From NCBI GenBank assembly GCA_023091665.1, contig JALJCQ010000017.1:558001-622000 (forward strand): 64,000 nt of DNA, read 5' to 3'. Positions 30,832 to 41,476 of this stretch are shown here, piece after piece. Positions within the stretch are counted from its first letter, which is position 1; every line of letters starts with the position of its first letter. This DNA is from Pythium myriotylum. Lineage: Eukaryota; Oomycota; Peronosporomycetes; Pythiales; Pythiaceae. The notes under the pieces are model-generated. The model worked only from the letters and a program-made list of their open reading frames with translations. It searched no databases and was not told the DNA's origin. The position numbers were made by a program, and so were the translations under genes.

Positions 30832-32032
30832 CGCGGTGTGTGTGTTGTGTAGAGCAAAATGTGGAATGGAATGCTCTCTCGGGCAAGGAAGCATCGATCC
30901 TGGTCGTCAGTTCAGTGGCCTTGTTCTGGCTCGTAGTGAGCTGGTCGATTATGGTCCCATTTCGAACCTATAGAGAGGTCCCATCGACCACGTGGGGAGC
31001 ATCTCAGCAACCCATCGAGCCAGAGAGTGTGGAAGCCTCGATGTTCAGATCAAGATCGTTGTCGTCTGCCTGCTCGGTGTCCTTTCTGTCACCAGACGTG
31101 TCTCTGTATTGATCCGTTCACTCAATTAGCAGGACAATTCTCATTGATAATGATCACTTCAACTGGAGGCTCATCCGAGCTGGCGTACGGATCATGTTCG
31201 TCCCGCGGAAAGCGACTGGAAAACAGCAGCTTGGTGCCTGGGCTGGTATCAGCCGCCTCCACAGAAGAATGAGCCCATCTCTCACCCACTCGCGAGCTTG
31301 TCACTGCAACCGACACGCAATTGCGTTCGCGATCGGATCCAAGATTGCGCCCTACTCGCGAGCAGAACCAAGACTCACATCGCGATGCGACACAGTCAGC
31401 TTCACACAATAATACGGTGACCTTGAGAGCCTGTTCAGAGACAATCAGCTACAGTTAATGAAGATGCTCGGGGGTGGACCGTAATCATTGCCGGTCTTGA
31501 AGCATAGTTCAAGACCGCCAATGTGCCCTGAGTTTCAAGTCAGGGCACGATATTTATCTTGTGTTTGACAGACGAAAAATCATTGTCTGTCGGACCCATC
31601 TTCAGCTAAACGACTGTCCAATGGGATCCAGGAACTCGACTGTCTTCATTTTAACAATCAATGAAGACAACTCTGGAATCGCTTGTCTCACCACTCTAGA
31701 TGGCTTCATTTGATGCGTGGCTCATATTATGCTTCGGGAGTTTACAAGACAACTGTGAGAAGAAAAATAGCGTTGGATTGTTCAACAGGACCTTCGATCG
31801 GCCCCAACCCACTACGTGATGTCTGAGTAGCGAGTGGATGTTCGTCTGTCATACTAAGATACTGTTCTGCTGTCGAACAGCACCCGAAGATCGGTGCGTG
31901 CATGTTGTGTAGGTGCGTATAAGCTGCCCAGCTTCCTCTGGCCGAGCGTGGAATTCGTAATCCGATCAAGTTGAAAACCGCGAGTCGTCTCCCAATAGGA
32001 CCCCGCGCTCTACGCTGATACAGGCGCAGACT
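30832..32032. other. Promoter and duplicated spacer between array copies B and C
   Basis: No gene. It is homologous to the spacer upstream of copy A (GAGCATCTCAGCAACCC near 30999; GCGACTGGAAAACAGC near 31210; GTGGACCGTAATCA near 31474) and carries the diverged 3' block of copy C near 31978-32010. Confidence 0.5.
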
Positions 32033-33064
32033 TCATCGGACCATTGCGGGACAACTGGCCGCTCGATTCACGGAAAAGCATCGTCCCCATCGCATTGACC
32101 CTTTCCCATTCACCCGGCGAATGATGGACGTTCTATGATCGTTCGACTTCTTTGTAGTCTCATCCTTCGTGAACATCTCTTTGATCTTGGTGATGGACGA
32201 TCTGCGTTGGGCTTCAATCGTCCCGTGACTGAGTCTTTGGTGGGACTTCTCTTCCACCAAGAGAGGGGTATTTGTTGCAAGGATCTCGGTGTGTATCTTC
32301 ATATGGGTCGGCGGCGTTGCGACCTTGATCGTCTTGACTTTGCGCTGGACATACACCATCATTTTGTCTTGGGAGTCATTGCGTTCGTTGGCTGGCTTGA
32401 ACAAAGCCCGATCATTTCGATTGACTTGCTCCATGTATGTACGTCCGTCAAACTCAATGAAATCGTGGAGATGGATGCCGAAGTGAGCGATGAATGCGAT
32501 CAACAAGACGAGCTCGAGGTACTCGAACCATTTCGGGGTCGGGCTCTCTCGGTCGAGTGCGTAGACGTACTTCACGATGTCGTACCAGTCGAAATACGGC
32601 TGATGAGTATCGTCGACCATGTGGTTGTACTCATTCTCGATATGCGTGGTGGCCGTCGCGTTTCTTAGACCCTGTTTCATAGCCTCGTCGGCACTCCGAT
32701 GCACATGGACCTGGTTAGTGTCGTTCAATGCCGTCTTGTGCGCTGTTGGGCTGACGTTTCCAGGTGCTGAAGTGCTTTGATCTAGTTTCCCAGTGGTCGG
32801 AAGGGATGTGACGAGACGATCGAATTGAGCTGACGCCGGCTCAGTTGTGTCCTTAGCACGGAGCTCATCTGGACAGGTCGGAGACCAATCATTGGTTCCG
32901 ACACCTTCCAGCATCTCGGGCTTGAAAAGCACATCGCTTGAGTAGGCATCGCGAGTGTTGTCATGGTACTGGGTAGGAGCAGAGACGCTGGTGGCGAGTG
33001 CACTGTTGATCTCCACGCCCAGCACTAGCAACAGCAGTGTCAAAGCGACGATGAGAGACTTCAT
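32033..33064 (-). CDS. Tandem-array single-pass membrane protein, copy C
   Basis: 343 residues, the shortest of the array. It has the MKSLIVALTLLLLVLGVEIN signal peptide, a shortened variable region, the conserved FDWYDIVKYVYALDRESPTP block, a transmembrane helix (WFEYLELVLLIAFIAHFGIH) and a HLHDFIEFDGRTYMEQ segment. The tail holds QRKVKTIKVA and a basic C-terminus ending NRAASCPAMVR, which parallels SRAATCLMPVF in copy A. Start chosen at the conserved MKSL; the 85-residue upstream extension is noncoding by comparison. Unknown function. Confidence 0.7.
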   Translation of the reverse strand: MKSLIVALTLLLLVLGVEINSALATSVSAPTQYHDNTRDAYSSDVLFKPEMLEGVGTNDWSPTCPDELRAKDTTEPASAQFDRLVTSLPTTGKLDQSTSAPGNVSPTAHKTALNDTNQVHVHRSADEAMKQGLRNATATTHIENEYNHMVDDTHQPYFDWYDIVKYVYALDRESPTPKWFEYLELVLLIAFIAHFGIHLHDFIEFDGRTYMEQVNRNDRALFKPANERNDSQDKMMVYVQRKVKTIKVATPPTHMKIHTEILATNTPLLVEEKSHQRLSHGTIEAQRRSSITKIKEMFTKDETTKKSNDHRTSIIRRVNGKGSMRWGRCFSVNRAASCPAMVR

Positions 33065-34189
33065 CGCTTGCTCTGTGCAGAGTAAATGTTGTACTGACAG
33101 CTTCGAGTCTGCAAGACGATGATGGCCGAGCCCCAGCACAACGAAACGATAGATTACGCACCAGCTCCAAAGCTGATGCGATGACGTTCGGCGTATTTGT
33201 TGGGCTTCGAGAAACATCACAGCAATCTGCCGTCTTGATTGGTTCAAAGATAAACGTCGTCTCGCCGTAGCCGATCCATCTGGCGCCAGAAGTGTCTCTG
33301 CTTCGATCCAGCACCGCACCCCAGTCCAGTTGAGTCATGTTCGCAGGGAAGTTTGAGTGGGTACGAAACCCCACTTCCTCGCGGAAAGAGACTGGAAAAC
33401 AGCGGCTAGGTTGCATCTTCTTCATGTTTCAACTCCCAAGAGATCGTGTGAGGTTGTCGCTTGTCCAGCTGTGAGGCTGCCCTGGCAACAGACGGCTAGA
33501 CGCAATAGTAGTCCAATCGATGATTATCCTCGCAATCATTTACTCGTTTCGACGTCGTGTTAGCGTCTGTCTTTGCGAACGATTGTGACAGCACTATTGA
33601 CCCACTGACGCCCAGGAGTCTATTCGTAGACGTTCAACAGCGAGGAAAGCCTCAACGTACGTTAAAGGCACCCAGTCGATGCCCACCATTGGACCGTAAT
33701 CAAGCCGCTTGTCTCAAGTCCTAGCATCGTCGCGTTATCGTCAAGTCAACAGATTAAACTAAGAGATCTGAACTTCGCGAACGGGGAAGTGGCAAGTGGC
33801 TCCTCGGACTCCCGCATGCGAGATGTAGTAGGTAGCCCATCGACACCCACGCCGAAGCCAAAACACCTTGATGACTTATGTCTCATTGCTAGTGCCTGCT
33901 TGCCCTTCCACTGTGACAGGGATGATTTCAGTCTCGCACCGAGTATCACAGAGCACTAAACACAAACTCTATAGGCTGGCTCACGCCCAAAGTGAAATCA
34001 CTGTTGTTATGTTGAGTTGGTACACCGGTGAGCAATCCGAACTACGGTTCGTTTGTGGTTTTGATCCGCGTGAAAAAGCCACTCATCAAGATAAAATGCA
34101 TCCTCATGGAAACGAATTCAATGTCCTGCATTGCTCCACACATCTTGGTTGACTAGAGGGGACTCCATCCGTTTTACAGTGATGCTTCT
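33065..34189. other. Upstream region of array copy C
   Basis: No gene. The proximal part retains the duplicated promoter blocks (GGAAAGAGACTGGAAAACAG near 33384; TGGACCGTAATCA near 33690). The 33-base segment at 33627-33659 matches 26237-26269. Confidence 0.45.
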
Positions 34190-34678
34190 TTAGCTGGAAA
34201 GCACGGCAAAGGCCGAGTTACCGACGCCGACCATGATCATGGTGACTCCAATGGTCCAGAAGATACCACGGTGAGGTTGCTTCATGTTAGCATACGCCCA
34301 CATATGAGCAAGTCGAGCGGCCGTGTACGTTGCCATCGCGCCCACCGCAACGCTCTCGTTGGCCTCGGCCAACAACCCAGCACCGAACACGAAGAAAGCA
34401 AAAGGAAGCGACTCCACGTCGTTGGCGACGATGCGGCGCCAGCGGTGCTCAATCTCTCGGGCGGCGAGGATCTTGGCGTCGTCAGTGGGCACGAGTCCGT
34501 AGGTTTGCTTGGGCATTCCACGCTGCAGGGACTTCAGCGCGACGTCTTCCGGTGGGCGACCACCGGCACGGAAGGTCTTGGCGCCCTGGATCATCGTGGC
34601 CGCGAGAAACTTGGTGTAGAGAACACCCGTGCAGAGCACGAAGGTCTTGACGCTGGTCGCAGTCGGCCCGAGCACCAT
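34190..34678 (-). CDS. MAPEG family membrane protein, copy 5
   Basis: 162 residues from MVLGPTATS in an accATGG context, closest at its N-terminus to copy 1 (MVLGPSS). Signatures: RAGGRPPEDV, KQTYGLVP, NDVESLPFAFFVFGAGLL, RLAHMWAYANMKQPHR and a last hydrophobic helix. It is predicted to be a four-helix ER membrane glutathione transferase or isomerase. It stands apart from the other four, divergent from the multi-pass membrane gene whose start lies 184 bases away. Confidence 0.88.
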   Translation of the reverse strand: MVLGPTATSVKTFVLCTGVLYTKFLAATMIQGAKTFRAGGRPPEDVALKSLQRGMPKQTYGLVPTDDAKILAAREIEHRWRRIVANDVESLPFAFFVFGAGLLAEANESVAVGAMATYTAARLAHMWAYANMKQPHRGIFWTIGVTMIMVGVGNSAFAVLSS

Positions 34679-34861
34679 GGTAGAGCGAGAGGTGAGACTG
34701 TGGGGACGCAACAGTTTGAGGAAGAGCTCTTCACCAGGAACTCCTGCACACGTCGCAGATATGGGTTACTTGACAGGATGAGAAGGTGGGTTTCATGTTC
34801 GGGTCATGCTAACGGGTACAGACCCGAATTACTCTGTCCTGATAATCCTCTCCAAATTGAT

Positions 34862-36752
34862 ATGGGTTGGAACTATTCCATTCTGCCGACGTGGTTGATG
34901 AGATCGGACTCTGTCCGACCCGAGAGACTCGCCAACGCATTGCTCTATTTCTGGAGCCGCCAACGAGTTGGCGATCGCTATACAACAGATTCTGACGTAC
35001 GACGAAGACAAATGCGCGCATGGTGTTCGAACTTGCTGCGGAAAGCAGTTTGGCTGTGGGAGACAGTTCAAGTGGAGCTTCACGGTCGGTACTCACTGGA
35101 CAGACTACGAGATCTCGTCGCTCATGCTGCCAAATTGAATACCGCCGTTACCATTGCAGCATTTGTGTGCGTACCACTCCCGGGGCTGGTGTTGCTCGTT
35201 GCTATAGACTCACTCCCACTGGCACCACCACACGACGGGTTCTCGCATCAGACAGTGTGGCTTTTTGTTCGTCTTGGGTTGCTGATCGCACTACGCACGG
35301 CCGTTATCACATATCAAACTCACAACAGCTCTCCAACGCTACCCTTATCCTGGTGGCAAGTTTTGATCGTGTGTCTCGTCGCACCTCTCGCGGTAGTGCT
35401 TCCCTTCGCGGCGCTCGGGGCACTATGGGTTTTCCCGTCACCGTTCTGTCTCATGATTGTACAGCTTTTCTGGGCGGCATCGGTAGCTATAACGCTCAAG
35501 AGATTTTGGAGAAATGCGCTGGATGCCGACCCCACCGCCAAGACCAAGCTAACTCGATATCTCATAGTAGTGAAGACGCAATCTTCGATGGTGACGGCAT
35601 ATATTGTGTACTATGTCACTTTCAGCGCAGTCGGCAAACAGTACCAGCCACTCGTTTCGTTGGTGTTACCATTTGTGAAACTTGCATTCAAGACGAAAAC
35701 ACGAAAGGGGCTCTACTACATGGAGGATCTTGTGCCGATTGTGGTAGTTGGGAACGTCGACGTTTTCCACGCCGTCTTTGTGTCGGCTACAATGCAGCAA
35801 GCAAAAGGTGGAGCATCTGTGATGGTTATCATGTTGATCGATCTCGTTCAAGCGATTGTAGCATACATTGATGTAAGTTTGATTGTTCGACGCGTTCGCA
35901 TGGCCGCCGAAAAAAGCAAAGGGGCGCACCGGTACGCGAGTTCGAGGCCGGTACGAGCGTACCCACGACGAAGTTCTTCCCGATTTGGATCGCTATTCCA
36001 GCTGCGACTCGGCGCAGTTGACTACGCACTCTATCTAATCGAGACTTCTCCTCGAATTCGAGACCATCCGTCGGTCGCATGGCCACGCCACCTACGGGAT
36101 CCAGTACAAGTACCCAGTCTCTCGCTTTCTCGAGCAACAATCGTCCCAAACGAGCGATACCCGAATATCCAGACAGATACTTTCACCGCGGAAGAAAATA
36201 TGCACCTCGAGTGTGTACAAAACGTTCTCCAAATGCTCCACATGATCGAGTTCTACGTGCTTATCGAGTACGTTGAATTCGCCGTGGCTTCAGTCTACAG
36301 TACGTCGATGAGCGCGACTTGAAACCCACCGATAGCCCGCTAACCTTTGACTAGCTCTGTATATCTATGCAATCAGCGGCATGCCCAATCGAGTCTACTA
36401 CCCTCAGGTCAAGCATGCTACGGATGAGCATCTCCACACGACCATCCGCAACCTGGCCAAGTACGCTGGTTACGAGCTACTGTCGCTAATCCTCTTCTGT
36501 GTGGTGATCAACCGGCAAATGCAACGCGTGTCTACCTTCCAACAACTCGCATTCACGCTACAACGCCACTGGAAGATTGTCGTGCCCATCATTGCCTGGT
36601 GGATGGTGCTGGTCGTGAACCTCAACCTCGAGCACTTTGGTGGGTCTTGAGAACAAATGCGGTGCATTGAATTCTTTCGAGCTCACAGTGGCAATGCTGC
36701 AGGCATGGACTTCACATTCAAGTTTGAGTGGATGCAACACAAGACAACGTGA
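34862..36752 (+). CDS. Multi-pass membrane orphan, intact copy (three exons)
   Basis: Three exons (34862-36299, 36355-36639, 36703-36752) give 590 residues. The GTACGT and GTGGGT donors and two AG acceptors are conserved in the paralogs at 43.5 and 53.2 kb. Exon 1 encodes LWETVQVELHGRYSLDRLR, several hydrophobic helices, the family motif YYMEDLVPIVVVGNVDVFHA and a TMQQA segment. Exon 2 adds two more helices. Exon 3 is only 16 codons (MDFTFKFEWMQHKTT), and its counterparts in the paralogs read MDFSLQFAW and MDFTFQFAW, which confirms the splicing. No known domain; perhaps 8-10 transmembrane helices. The start is uncertain; ATG at 35012 would match the shorter paralog N-termini. Confidence 0.75.
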
Positions 36753-37070
36753 AGCTCAACCGAAGACAACGATGGATTCCCGAGCCGTTGATCTCAAAAC
36801 TCATTTCTGATGATGGACTTCAATACAAACTCAAAACCTTTCCAGTTCATCCTGAAATCCCATCCTAATATCCAATCAAAATGCCTTAATCGTGGAAACT
36901 TCGTCTTTCTAGGACTGCAGACGCTTGTCCACTCCGGGTACTCTCCTCATTCAACCCGTACCCAATTTATCTTGCTTTCACTAAACCACTTTAAACCCGT
37001 TTTCATTCGTGCCAACCTGACCCGTGAAGAAGTGGCGATCTTGAAGCAAAAGGGCACACCCACCGTCAAT

Positions 37071-40000
37071 ATGGGGCGCCGCGACGTGCCGCCGCTCGAC
37101 TTCTACGCGTCCACGCGCCGCGAGCGCCGCGCCGGCGGCCTCGAGCGCATGCCGAGCGACGAGAGCAAGAGCGACGCGGCCAGCGCCAGCGACTCCGGGC
37201 TCTCGAGCTGCTCGGGATCCTGCGCGAGCTCGAATTGCAGCTGCGACTCGGAGTGTTCGGCGTGTTTCGATCCGTACGCCGAGCCCAGTCCGCCCAAGAG
37301 CGCGCCCAAGCCCATGAAGGAGCTCGAGCGATCGGTAAGCGAGATGGCGCGGCTCTACGTGCTCCAGCATTTCTCGAGTTTGATCCGCGACGAGCTCGCG
37401 AATGCCGCAGCGACGAGTCAGGGGCTAGCGACTTCAGTGGCGAGCGCTTCGGTTTCTTCTGAGGCGAACACAGGAGGAGGAGGAGGAGAAGAAATGCATG
37501 GACAGAGAAGAGAGTGTGGTGTGGACAAGAGGACGATCGCGACGCAGACCTCGGATGAGGAGGAGGAGGAGGAGGAGGGGGAGGAGGAGGAGAAATTACT
37601 TCCGCCTGTGCCTGTGAGACTTCGAACGATCCCGACGATAGATACACCGGGGTTTGTCTTTGATGCTGCACGGAGCCAAACGCCTGTATCGCGGAGACCA
37701 ATGAAGTCGCTGGTGGAAGATTTGCCGAGTCTAGCAGAGGCCAAAACGGACAGTGGCGATCAAGAGTTGGCGAAGACTGTACCAACAAGGTATAGATCTC
37801 GTGCAGCAAGCGATATAAGCCAAACAAGACCTCCTTCGACGACACCTTCATCTGAGAGGAGACGATATTCGTTATCCTTGGAGGTTCCAGAAACGATTGG
37901 AGAGAGAAACCTCCAATCCTCGAGTACCAAATTCAGAGCAGCAGCGAATCCACCAATGTTTGACGTAACATCGACACGCACATCTCAACTACATGAATCT
38001 ATACCCAGCGATACAAGTGGTCGAACTCGCGATCCATTTCATCCACGACCTCTCTCGCCGCGTGACCAAGATTCGAAGATGAAGATTGATGAATTAGCCA
38101 GTGGAAGACCCAGCGAAGAAGAAAAAGAACGAAGTCCAAGTTCACAGACGAACAATCGACAAGCCAAGTACACCTCCGCTGTGCAGAACAGGTTTGCTTT
38201 TGGCGCGAGTCTTCCACCGAGAGTGCCCTCGGCTTCATTTCGTGCTGGGGTGAAGGCTCCGCCACCGCCGGATCATCGCCGCGGGCTTAAAGAGCCTCCC
38301 GAAGAGATGTCTCAAGGCGATCCTTTTGTGCGGCTGGATGATGTGTTGCGATCTCCAATCGGCAAAGCAGCAGTAGGAGATTCTAAACCGATAGCACCTG
38401 ATATGAGTTTTTCCAGCTCCAGGTCCACGTTCCCGTCAACATCCGTAGCTGGCAATGCGATGGTCGATCTTTTGTCGTTAGGTTTGACGATGAGCGAAGG
38501 AACTTGCATTGCATCAGGTCGGCGAGGACCAGTCTATCAAGCATACTGCGGGTTCACTAAACTAGCAGTGAAGGTTGTTCGCCGCCCAAAAAGCAAGGCC
38601 GCAAACCTTCGCGTTGAAGCTGAGATGAAAGTGCTGGAGAGGCTACCTGATCATCCCAATCTTGTGCGACACCACGGGTTCACTACTTTAACCGACTCGC
38701 TAAAACGTGGGGTTGTGACGGAGTACGTCCATGGAGGTGACAGCGTCGAAAAGCTCTTGTATCGTCCCGGACACATTTTCTACGAGACTGATAAGCATCG
38801 AATGATCCTTCAAGTTGCTGACGCGTTGGAGTTTCTGCACTCCCATGGTGTTCCACATCGGGACCTCACATGGCGACATGTTCTGTACACGTACAAGACT
38901 CCGGTCTCTGTAAAGCTCATCGATTATGGCCTTCCGTCTCTACGAATAGGTGTGTCAAGTTCGGACAGACCTGAGAGGACCGATATCACACCCGAATACG
39001 CTTCCCCACAAGTGCTACGCGGAGAAATCTCGAGCGGTGACATCGAAGGGTGGAAGCAGAGTGATATTTTTTCGTTCACTGTACTCTTGGTGGAACTTCT
39101 AATCGAAGAACCTCCGTGGGAAGGTGAGCTCCCCAATTTTACTGTGAACGGTGTAGCCAAGCAAGACAAGAGGCCATACTCGGTGCAAAATATCCTTGTC
39201 CGTGGAAAGAAGTCCACCGAACTCGAACAAATTATCCGAGAAGGATGGCACGAAGACCCCACGCGTCGCCCTACTGCCGCGGAAATGAGATCCCGATTAC
39301 AGTCGGCATTCAGGACAACAATTGACTCGAGCACAGAGTTCATACCGAATTATTCGTTCGCAACAACAGTTTCGGACAGTTCTGAACAGCCGCCCGATTT
39401 CTCTTTGCGTTTACGGTCTTCGTTAAACGATTCGTTACGATCAAACCCAGCGGAGAGCCCCCACAGCACTTCAAACGTTTCGGCCGCATGCAAGGAAGAA
39501 AGCCACAGTTTTTGGATGGCCCAGTCACTGCCCCCAAGACCAACCGCGTATCCTTCACAAAATACATGCTCTGGATACGGGTTTGCAGCCAGCTCATCAT
39601 TCTCTTCAGGCCAATTTTCCGCCTCTACCTCACCCCTCACCTCGGTGAGTCTGGCATCGCTCAAGTTTGAAATCTCCGATTCGGCTAGGATTGCTGTTGG
39701 TCGGCGAGGGTCCCTGTATCGAGCATCAAGCGGATTTAATCAGTTGGCAGTGAAACTCATCAATAAGCCAATCACTGCAGCTGCTGAGCGTAAGTTCCAC
39801 CAAGACGCGTATTCATTGCGACTACTTCCAGACCATCCGTGCCTGGTTCGGTATCACGGATACACTTCCGTCCAAAATACCCACCAGCGAGGAATCGTGA
39901 CGGATTTTGTCATCGGGAGTCAGACGTGGATCGATCGCCTCTACTGCTCATTGGGCCGAACCACTGACGAGGAGAAGCTGTGCATGCTACTTCGTGTTTC

Positions 40001-40514
40001 GGATGCTCTCGCTTTCCTCCACTCTCATGGTGTCACCCATCGAGATCTGACGTTAAAACACATTCTGTACGCATACGACTCGTCGATTGCATTCGGAGTT
40101 ACGAAGCTAGTGGGTTTCGGTTTCCCTTCCTTGCGACGGAATTTTACACCCGAATACGCCTCACCAGAGGTCCTCCGTGGCGACCTCTCACTTGATGACG
40201 ACGAAGGGTGGAAGAAGAGCGATATTTTTTCGTTCGCCGTTCTTGTCGTGGAAGTGCTGATGGAGAGGAGACCGTGGGAAGACGAACTGCCGATGTTCTT
40301 CGTGAAGGCAATGGCGAGTCGGGGAGAGCGTGCTTTCAAGGCTGCGGATCTTCGTTTGTTTGGCCAGAAATGTTCTGACTTGGAAGCACTAGTGAGTGCG
40401 GCGTGGTCGATGGATCCGCGACAACGACCCTCCGCTCTGGAGTTTCAAACGAAACTCACTCATATTTTCGAAGAAATAGCCACTATCCGAACCCCACAAG
40501 AGCAGCATTATTAA
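37071..40514 (+). CDS. Tandem kinase / pseudokinase protein
   Basis: 1147 residues from MGRRDVPPLDFYAS; an upstream in-frame ATG at 36810 would add 87 residues without homology. A Ser/Cys-rich segment near the N-terminus (CSGSCASSNCSCDSECSAC) and an acidic Glu run precede a disordered region of about 450 residues. Two protein-kinase-like domains follow, at about 465-765 and 865-1145. Domain 1 keeps the ATP-site Lys (LAVKVV) and HRD (HRDLTWRH), but DFG is DYG and the Asn after HRD is His. Domain 2 keeps Lys (LAVKLI) and HRDLTLKH but has GFG for DFG, so it lacks the Mg-binding Asp. The glycine loops are weak (SGRRGPVY). A TKL-like scaffold or regulator is inferred. Confidence 0.82.
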   Translation: MGRRDVPPLDFYASTRRERRAGGLERMPSDESKSDAASASDSGLSSCSGSCASSNCSCDSECSACFDPYAEPSPPKSAPKPMKELERSVSEMARLYVLQHFSSLIRDELANAAATSQGLATSVASASVSSEANTGGGGGEEMHGQRRECGVDKRTIATQTSDEEEEEEEGEEEEKLLPPVPVRLRTIPTIDTPGFVFDAARSQTPVSRRPMKSLVEDLPSLAEAKTDSGDQELAKTVPTRYRSRAASDISQTRPPSTTPSSERRRYSLSLEVPETIGERNLQSSSTKFRAAANPPMFDVTSTRTSQLHESIPSDTSGRTRDPFHPRPLSPRDQDSKMKIDELASGRPSEEEKERSPSSQTNNRQAKYTSAVQNRFAFGASLPPRVPSASFRAGVKAPPPPDHRRGLKEPPEEMSQGDPFVRLDDVLRSPIGKAAVGDSKPIAPDMSFSSSRSTFPSTSVAGNAMVDLLSLGLTMSEGTCIASGRRGPVYQAYCGFTKLAVKVVRRPKSKAANLRVEAEMKVLERLPDHPNLVRHHGFTTLTDSLKRGVVTEYVHGGDSVEKLLYRPGHIFYETDKHRMILQVADALEFLHSHGVPHRDLTWRHVLYTYKTPVSVKLIDYGLPSLRIGVSSSDRPERTDITPEYASPQVLRGEISSGDIEGWKQSDIFSFTVLLVELLIEEPPWEGELPNFTVNGVAKQDKRPYSVQNILVRGKKSTELEQIIREGWHEDPTRRPTAAEMRSRLQSAFRTTIDSSTEFIPNYSFATTVSDSSEQPPDFSLRLRSSLNDSLRSNPAESPHSTSNVSAACKEESHSFWMAQSLPPRPTAYPSQNTCSGYGFAASSSFSSGQFSASTSPLTSVSLASLKFEISDSARIAVGRRGSLYRASSGFNQLAVKLINKPITAAAERKFHQDAYSLRLLPDHPCLVRYHGYTSVQNTHQRGIVTDFVIGSQTWIDRLYCSLGRTTDEEKLCMLLRVSDALAFLHSHGVTHRDLTLKHILYAYDSSIAFGVTKLVGFGFPSLRRNFTPEYASPEVLRGDLSLDDDEGWKKSDIFSFAVLVVEVLMERRPWEDELPMFFVKAMASRGERAFKAADLRLFGQKCSDLEALVSAAWSMDPRQRPSALEFQTKLTHIFEEIATIRTPQEQHY

Positions 40515-40549
40515 TTCTGAATCACACAATCTCGTTTCATCAGCCGCCG

Positions 40550-40730
40550 CTTGTGATTTGTCGTTGTTTTCATACCCTTAGCAACATCCAGTGGACTGTT
40601 TCTCTCATTGCGCGCAATTTAATGTTTGCGATAAACATCCAGAGCGCAGAAATGCGCCGCCATACGCTTCGGGCTGCGAGCCGAATGGCAAAATACCTCG
40701 CGAACATCGCGATGGATAACAGCTACACGA
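40550..40730 (+). pseudogene. LINE RNase H C-terminal fragment
   Basis: The plus-strand frame reads LIARNLMFAI...RRHTLRAASRMAKYLANIAMD, the typical end of a LINE RNase H domain (HHxRAxNxMADxxANxAMD, also seen in the LINE at 49.3 kb). It lies only about 35 bases after the kinase gene stop and points opposite to the RNase H start at 40805-41058, so an inversion has occurred. Confidence 0.6.
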
Positions 40731-41058
40731 CCATGGGGACCTCTGAATTGACCGGTACGAACAGTACACTCTACGCATTTTTGCCAAACGACCTCCACCA
40801 TCCGTTAACAGCAACACGACTCATGCCCCGTTTCGTTGTTGGTGCCGTTGTTGCCAAGGTACTGGGCTGACCACCAAACGAGCTCCCACTCAGAGTCGGT
40901 GGTCCGTGCGAGGATGACGCTGCCACTGCCCGCTATCTCTGGGTTCCTTCTAGATCCTCCATCAAAGTAGAGTCTGATCTCAAGGTCTTCCTCGTTAAGT
41001 GTGGCGTGTCCGTCTTGCAGCAGACTCCAGAACGTGCCGAAATCTCTCCCTAGCCCAG

Positions 41059-41393
41059 TGAAGTATAACCAGATAAATCTGTATACTATTGGGTCATACT
41101 GACCCATTTCTCAGCTTTACTCTCGCCCTCAGAGGACGAGAACCACCCGACACTATCTGAGGTCGGAGTGGCGGCTGCTAGGACGCAGCCCAGAATAGAA
41201 CTCGAGGCCGCAAGGTCTCATCCCACCATATCCCCTGGACTACCATGCACTGCACGGTGGGAGGATGGAGAAGGGAAGAAAAGACGGAGAGTTGAATTAG
41301 CTCTAAACCACGCAAGTAAACGTTGGTGTGCTTTGGGAGTTCCAGCTCCCACGACGGTGTTCCTACCCGACTATTCGACGGAGGCATACTACA
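41059..41393 (+). repeat. 5' LTR
   Basis: 335 bp, starts TGAAGTATAACC and ends GCATACTACA (TG..CA). It looks identical to 42707-43041. Confidence 0.9.
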
Positions 41394-41476
41394 AAGAATT
41401 CTTTAGCTGTGGTGCTTACCGCACGAGGACTCTGGAAGATGGAGGGGCTTGATAAAGTTCAAGTCCGCGAAGAACT

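Noticed and set aside
34271..34861. Long N-terminal extension of the membrane orphan
   Set aside because: It overlaps the MAPEG copy 5 gene on the other strand and is its antisense shadow; the paralogs lack it.
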